Assembly (NCBI GenBank): GCA_026120185.1
Contig: JANUWF010001617.1
Location: 1,860,001-1,924,000 of the forward strand
DNA length: 64,000 nt
From: Voacanga thouarsii
Taxonomy: Eukaryota > Streptophyta > Magnoliopsida > Gentianales > Apocynaceae
Direction of reading: 5' to 3'
How positions within the stretch are numbered: position 1 is the first letter of the stretch; each line of letters starts with the position of its first letter. Under the pieces are notes generated by a model, which did not search any database, was not told the origin of the DNA, and saw nothing but the letters and a program-made list of their open reading frames with translations. Below are positions 58,586 through 64,000 of this stretch, piece by piece. Position numbers and translations under genes: made by a program.

Positions 58586-60309
58586 GATCTGGTTTCAGTT
58601 AACAAAGAGGAGGAAAGTCCAATCATCCAAGAACCTCCACAGCTTAAACGTAGTGGGAGAGTCATTCGACGTCCTTCTAGATACTTACTATATGGAAAAG
58701 GTTTTTAGGAAACTTCTTTTGAGGAAGAAAAGGATTTCACTACGTATAAAGAAGCTGTAGAGGATATAAACACAGACCCTTGGAAGAGTGCAATAGATTC
58801 AGAAATGAAATCCATGTACACTAACTCCATTTGGAAACTTGTGGACTTACCTAATGGGGTAAAACCTATTAGGTGTAAATGGGTCTACAAAAGAAAGAGA
58901 GGAGTAGACAGAAAAATGAAAACTTTTAAAGTTACATTGGTTTCTAAGGGTTATACCCAACGAGAAAGTATTGACTATAAGGAAACTTTCTCGTCTGTGG
59001 TCATGCTAAAGTCTATAAGAATCTTTTTATCCATTGTAGCTCACTTCGACTATAAAGTATGGCAAATGGACGTCAAGACAACTTTTCTTAATGGAAATAT
59101 TGATGAATATATCTACATGGTACAACCAGATGGTTTTATTCAAGAAGATCAAGAAAATAAAGTTTGCAAGATGAATAGATCTATTTATGGGCTTAAACAA
59201 GCATCTAAGTCTTGGAATATCAGGTTTGATTAAGCCATTAAATCTTATGATTTTAATTAGCATCCTAATGAACCTTGTGTCTATAAGAGAATTATAGATG
59301 GTAAGGTAATTTTTCTCATACTGTATGTTGATGACATCCTTCTCATTGAAAATAATGTAAGGACATTAACATTGGTGAAAATTTGGTTGGGTAAATAGTT
59401 TGATATGAAGGACTTAGGAGAAGCAAGATATATTCTGGGCATTCAGATCCTTCGGGATAGAAAGAATAGACAGATAGCTTTATCTCAAACTTCATATATT
59501 GACAAAATACTAGTGAGATTTTCAATGCAAAATTCCAAGAAAGGTCAATTACCTTTCAACATAGAATTCAATTATCTCAGAAGTATAATCCTAAAATTCC
59601 TAATAAAGCTGAGTACATGAAACAAGTTCCTTATGCATCAATTGTAGGAAGTCTCATGTATATTATGCTAACTACTCGTCTAGACATTTGTCATGATGTT
59701 AGGATGGTCAGTAGATATTAATTAAACCCAGGACCAGAACACTAGACAACAGTGAAGTATATATTCAAGTATCTTCGCAGAACTCGAGGATATATGCTAG
59801 TTTACTCAACTCCAAAATTGGTACCTATAGGTTACATTGATTCTAATTTTCAAGCTGATAGAGATCTTTGCAAGTTTATTTCGGACTCTGATTTTACCTT
59901 AGGTGGTGGTGCAGTTGTGTGGAAAAGTATCAGATAATCTTGTAGTACAAACTCTACAATGGAAGCTAAATATGTGACGGCTTATGAAGCAGCTAAAGAG
60001 GCAATATAGTTGAAGAAATTCTTAATAGAATTTGAGGTGGTTCCTTTTGTATCTCAAGCCATTAGTTTGTACTATGATAACAGCGGTACAGTGACAAATG
60101 CAAAAGAATCACGCAGTCATCAGTGTGGTAAACACATTGAACATAAATATTACCTACTTACAGAGATTGTTCAACGTGGAAATATAGAAGTATGTAAGAT
60201 TTCTTCTACTGAAAATCTTGCTGATCCTTTTACTAAAAGTTTACATGTAACTATTTTTGGAAGTCATATAGAAAATATGGATATTTCTGACATGTTCCAT
60301 TTACTCTAG
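58586..60309 (+). pseudogene. Copia 2 reverse transcriptase and RNase H (broken)
   Basis: After the hAT element: KRSGRVIRRPSRYL (about 58,645), KPIRCKWVYKRKRGVD (about 58,861), FSSVVMLKSIR (about 58,989), KTTFLNGNIDEYIYM (about 59,077), YGLKQASKSWN, and the catalytic YVDD at 59,324-59,335. A connection region with frameshifts follows. The RNase H part at 59,752-60,309 has STMEAKYVTAYEAAKEA and ENLADPFTKSL. Stops at about 59,231, 59,259 and 59,397, among others. The final stop is at about 60,307, 18 bases before the 3' LTR. Confidence 0.88.
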
Positions 60310-60326
60310 GATAAGTGGAAAATTTT

Positions 60327-61553
60327 TGTTAGATATACCCATCGAGTAAATACAATATTTGTATTTTTAAATTAAATAAAGTATGTTTTTATATATTTAT
60401 ATATATAAGCTTGTTTTATCCACGAATTATTTAGATATTATAAATCAAGTGTTTATTTATTAAACACAAAAGACTTGATTTATAATTTGATTCGAAATAA
60501 ATTATCTGCGATCTAAAATAAATTTGAACAATTTATTTTGGTGAGATCATCATAATTTTATTGAAGTCTGTCTTTGACTTTAGTAATAAAATTAATGATA
60601 TATTTTGATATATTAGATAGACCATTAATGTTTATTTGTGAAATAGAACATACAAATAAAATATTAAAAGATTGTCATACATAATACCTTAATCCTAAGC
60701 AAATAATTATTTATATTTATTAACTTGAAGTTCCTTGAGTTACCAAAGAGTGAAATTAACTCAATAATCAATATATTGGTATATTGGTAATTAAAGTGAA
60801 ATAAATATGAAATAATTATTGTGCAATATGGAATCTGTCACCTTTAATAGGCAAGATCATTTCCTCGTGAATTCTTCTAAGGGACAGTTAAATCTGAGTT
60901 CAGTAATTGAATAGTGTCTATTGAATTCAATTTGTAAGTGTGACGTGGTCACATGGTACTGTCAAATTGAAGATGAGAATTGAGGATTTGAATGAAGGGC
61001 ACTGTGGTCATATTATCTCATTCAAAGTATTATATTGATCAGTAGGGTAATTTGTTAAATCGACCAATCATTTGATAGAATTATTGACTCCAATAATTGC
61101 GATTAGACTAAGAGTACAATTACGTTCTTTTAATGGAGTGAAACGTAATTAATAAATTATTTTTGTTGACAAAATAATTTATTGGAGTTTAGTCTAACCG
61201 TATCCGGTCAGGTCCTTTCAGTGACTCCTAATTATAGGACAATAATAAATTATAAATATTTATAATTTATTAATAAAAATCGCAGAAAACCAAAAATCGT
61301 ATTTGAGATAGAATACAGTAAATGGAAATAGTCGTACCCAACTATACTTTTCTTATTCTATCAGAATTTGTATTTTGAGGTAGAGTTAGTTATACATATT
61401 GATTCATAACTCTATTTTTGCGATACGTGAGAAACAACGTTCTCTCAATTTTGTGTGAGTCTGTCCTCTACAAAGAGAGAAAAAATACGACTAGCAATTT
61501 TTTTATCCCAAAAAATTACATTGAAGAAGGCTTGGGGATTTAGAGCACTAGCA
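60327..61553 (+). repeat. 3' LTR of Copia 2
   Basis: Begins TGTTAGATATACCC and ends CACTAGCA; about 1.23 kb. Its last 504 bases match the remnant 5' LTR. Confidence 0.85.
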
Positions 61554-61659
61554 CTAGCAGAAAGCCAAATGCTTCAAGAATTGTATTGTGGAAGACGATA
61601 TCTATAAAAGTATGATTCGTTTTCATGTACTTATAAGATTTAATTTGGTTGACACATTT

Positions 61660-62190
61660 GCATATGGCTCTTATAACTAGCAAGTACATCCCTAGAGCAA
61701 CACCGTCGAGTTCGTCAGCATCAAAACACGAGCATGACAATGGAGGTTCTCTTTTCCTCAATAAAAATCTTTCTCAAAGGCAATCGAACTGACTCCGGAA
61801 CCGGTGGCAACTTTTGCATAGATTTGTCTAGCACAAACTCTTATTCTCCCTCTCCCTCTCAACGCCATCAAGCAACAAACTTGTGTCAAATTTTGGGTAA
61901 GTTGGGCAGATTCGGCCGTTGTAAAAAACTTCATCAGTAAGAGCAGGCGAGGAAACGAAATCCCTAGCAACAAAAGCAAACTCAAACTCTTCATCGTCGT
62001 CGTCCTCCTTCTCCTCCCCACTATCACCGCCAACTTCAACTTTCTCAATCTTCTCCTCCTTTTCATCATTCAACTCCACATAAAAACCTTCCTCCCTAGA
62101 ATCACCCTCAACATTTGCATAGAAAGAACTGAAACACTCATCAACCTCCTCCCGATCCCAAAATTCTTCAACAACCACTACAACAAAAAT
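61660..62190 (-). pseudogene. DUF1645-family gene remnant
   Basis: Minus strand: VVVVEEFWDREEVDECFSS, an acidic stretch, then EEFEFAFVARDFVSSPAL and DEVFYNGRICPTYPKFDTSL (about 61,990-61,880). These are signature phrases of plant DUF1645 proteins (unknown function). In other frames follow PESVRLPLRKIFIEE (about 61,800-61,760) and DADELDGVALGMY (about 61,720-61,685), the next conserved blocks. So at least two frameshifts split the gene. Its 5' end runs into a CACTA-like end at 62,176 and has no ATG; its C-terminus is missing, replaced by unrelated sequence before Copia 2. Confidence 0.75.
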
Positions 62191-62540
62191 CTCTTCTAGC
62201 TACACTTTTTTTACGTCATTAATTAAAAGTGTTCCTATAATAATGACATTCTCGACGTTTAGAATAAAATGTCGCCAAATATAAAATATAGAGTTATTTT
62301 TAATTAAAGTGTCAGCATTTTATATATTTTTCCGACGTTAATGGAAATGTGTCGTAATATTAAAAAAAAATTCTCTTCTGACTGCACTTTTTTTACGTCA
62401 TTAATTAAAAGCGTCCTTATAATAATAACATTCCCGACGTTTAGAATAAAATGTCACCAAATAAAAAATATAGCGTCATTTTTTAATTAAAGTGTCAGTA
62501 TTTTATATATTTTTTCTGACGTTAATGGAAATGCGTCCCC
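62176..62540. mobile_element. CACTA-like short element, tandem duplicated
   Basis: CACTACAACAAAAATC at 62,176 fits a CACTA terminus. The following sequence consists of two tandem copies with a period of about 182 bp (start 62,191 and 62,373), each with TTTACGTCATTAATTAAAAG, GACGTTTAGAATAAAATGTC and TTAATTAAAGTGTCAG. These resemble the subterminal motifs of the 10.4-kb CACTA element. No right terminus is found. It sits between the DUF1645 remnant and the kinase gene. Confidence 0.5.
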
Positions 62541-62720
62541 GTTCTTTTGTCCCTGTGAATCTAGGGTTCTAGTTCTCCAATTTCTAAACACTTGCCTATT
62601 CTTTCCCTCTCTCACACTCAATCCTGTACCTCTACGTACAGACAGATATATGCATATACTTATACAGATATATACATAGATTCGCCGGTAGATATACAGT
62701 GTGGAAGTTCTTATTGAAAC
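62541..62720 (+). promoter_or_regulatory. 5' leader and proximal promoter of the CK2 beta gene
   Basis: A pyrimidine-rich patch (CTTTCCCTCTCTCACACTC, about 62,602-62,620) and an AT-rich tract with ATATATGCATAT lie before the start codon. Pyrimidine patches near the transcription start are common in plants without a clear TATA box. The transcription start is not fixed. Confidence 0.4.
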
Positions 62721-63000
62721 ATGTATAGGGATCGAGGAGGTGGAGGGGGTTCATCAAAGTCGGAGATCATGGGAGGGCCATCGTCGTCATTGGATCGGAA
62801 AAGAATCAATGATGCGTTGGATAAGCACTTAGAGAAGTCCTCTCCCTCCACCTCCAGGGGTTTAAAGGACAAGTCCTCTGCACCTGTTGGGGTTCCTTCT
62901 ATCTCCTCCGATGCTGGAAAGTTACATCAGCAGCAACTTAACCACTGCGATAATCTCTCGTCGTCTACTCTTACGACTAACAAGATTAAAGCTTCTGATG
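62721..63000 (+). CDS. CKB: Casein kinase II beta (regulatory) subunit, exon 1
   Basis: ATG at 62,721 opens MYRDRGGGGGSSKSEIMGG, then LDRKRINDALDKHLEKSSPS and STSRG. This is the plant-specific N-terminal extension of the CK2 beta subunit, which assembles two catalytic alpha subunits into the holoenzyme in nucleus and cytosol. The exon ends ATCAG-free at TCTGATG|GTTAGC, phase 1, just after KASDG, the point where the acidic region of the protein begins in the next exon. The conserved core (zinc finger, dimer interface) is not in the window. No frame damage is seen. This is the only clearly intact gene part here. The exact paralogue number cannot be set from exon 1. Confidence 0.85.

Positions 63001-64000
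<1,000 letters not shown>

Larger units (their letters stand above)
53222..61553 (+). mobile_element. Ty1/Copia LTR retrotransposon 2 (5' truncated, degraded)
   Basis: The gag-protease-integrase-RT-RNase H order again defines Copia. The 3' LTR is complete (60,327-61,553), but only the last 509 bases of the 5' LTR remain (53,222-53,730). The tRNA-iMet primer site TGGTATCAGAGC is at 53,733. The coding region is interrupted by a hAT element at 57,684-58,585. Target duplications cannot be tested because the left end is lost. Confidence 0.9.

Overview
This is a transposon-saturated, AT-rich piece of a flowering-plant (probably eudicot) nuclear genome. The plant assignment rests on genes with plant-type introns (a casein kinase II beta subunit, a phi-class glutathione S-transferase, a DUF1645 relative), on tRNA-iMet primer sites behind Copia LTRs, and on plant-style Helitron, CACTA, hAT and Mutator-like elements. 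Almost everything else is decayed mobile DNA. Only the kinase exon at the right edge looks like a live gene. The species cannot be named from the sequence.

Layout, left to right. 1-4,542: an old short LTR retrotransposon seen as LTR-internal-LTR-internal-LTR, with gag remnants, a tRNA-derived SINE and a non-autonomous hAT element (3,300-4,168, 8-bp target duplication). 4,543-13,849: a full-length degraded Ty1/Copia element with a perfect 5-bp target duplication ATTCT, inserted in the third of those LTRs. 13,936-15,215: a tandem repeat split by another hAT-like element. 16,994-18,273: a small Helitron-like element holding exon-like fragments of an unidentified membrane protein. 19,414-22,222: a Mutator-like element with long inverted repeats, split by a solo LTR (20,140-21,659, target duplication CTTAG).

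22,336-52,256 (minus strand) is one broken phi-class GST gene. Exon 1 lies at 52,104-52,256 and the remaining exons at 22,336-22,844. Between them sits a Helitron of about 28.5 kb (22,948-51,412) on the same strand, inserted in intron 1. The Helitron carries a Rep/PIF1 helicase gene, an RPA1-like gene, an unrecognised plus-strand gene and an irregular repeat array. Its helicase gene is itself split by a 10.4-kb CACTA element (32,995-43,358). Removing the CACTA element and one copy of its 3-bp target duplication restores the helicase frame exactly, so the order of events is readable: GST gene, then Helitron, then CACTA.

52,758-61,553: a Mutator-type inverted repeat is followed by a second degraded Copia element. 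Its 5' LTR has lost roughly 700 bp, and a second copy of the hAT element lies between its integrase and reverse transcriptase regions. 61,554-62,190: the remnant of a DUF1645 gene (minus strand). 62,176-62,540: a CACTA-like repeat in two tandem copies, directly upstream of the casein kinase II beta gene whose first exon (62,721-63,000) and start of intron 1 close the window.
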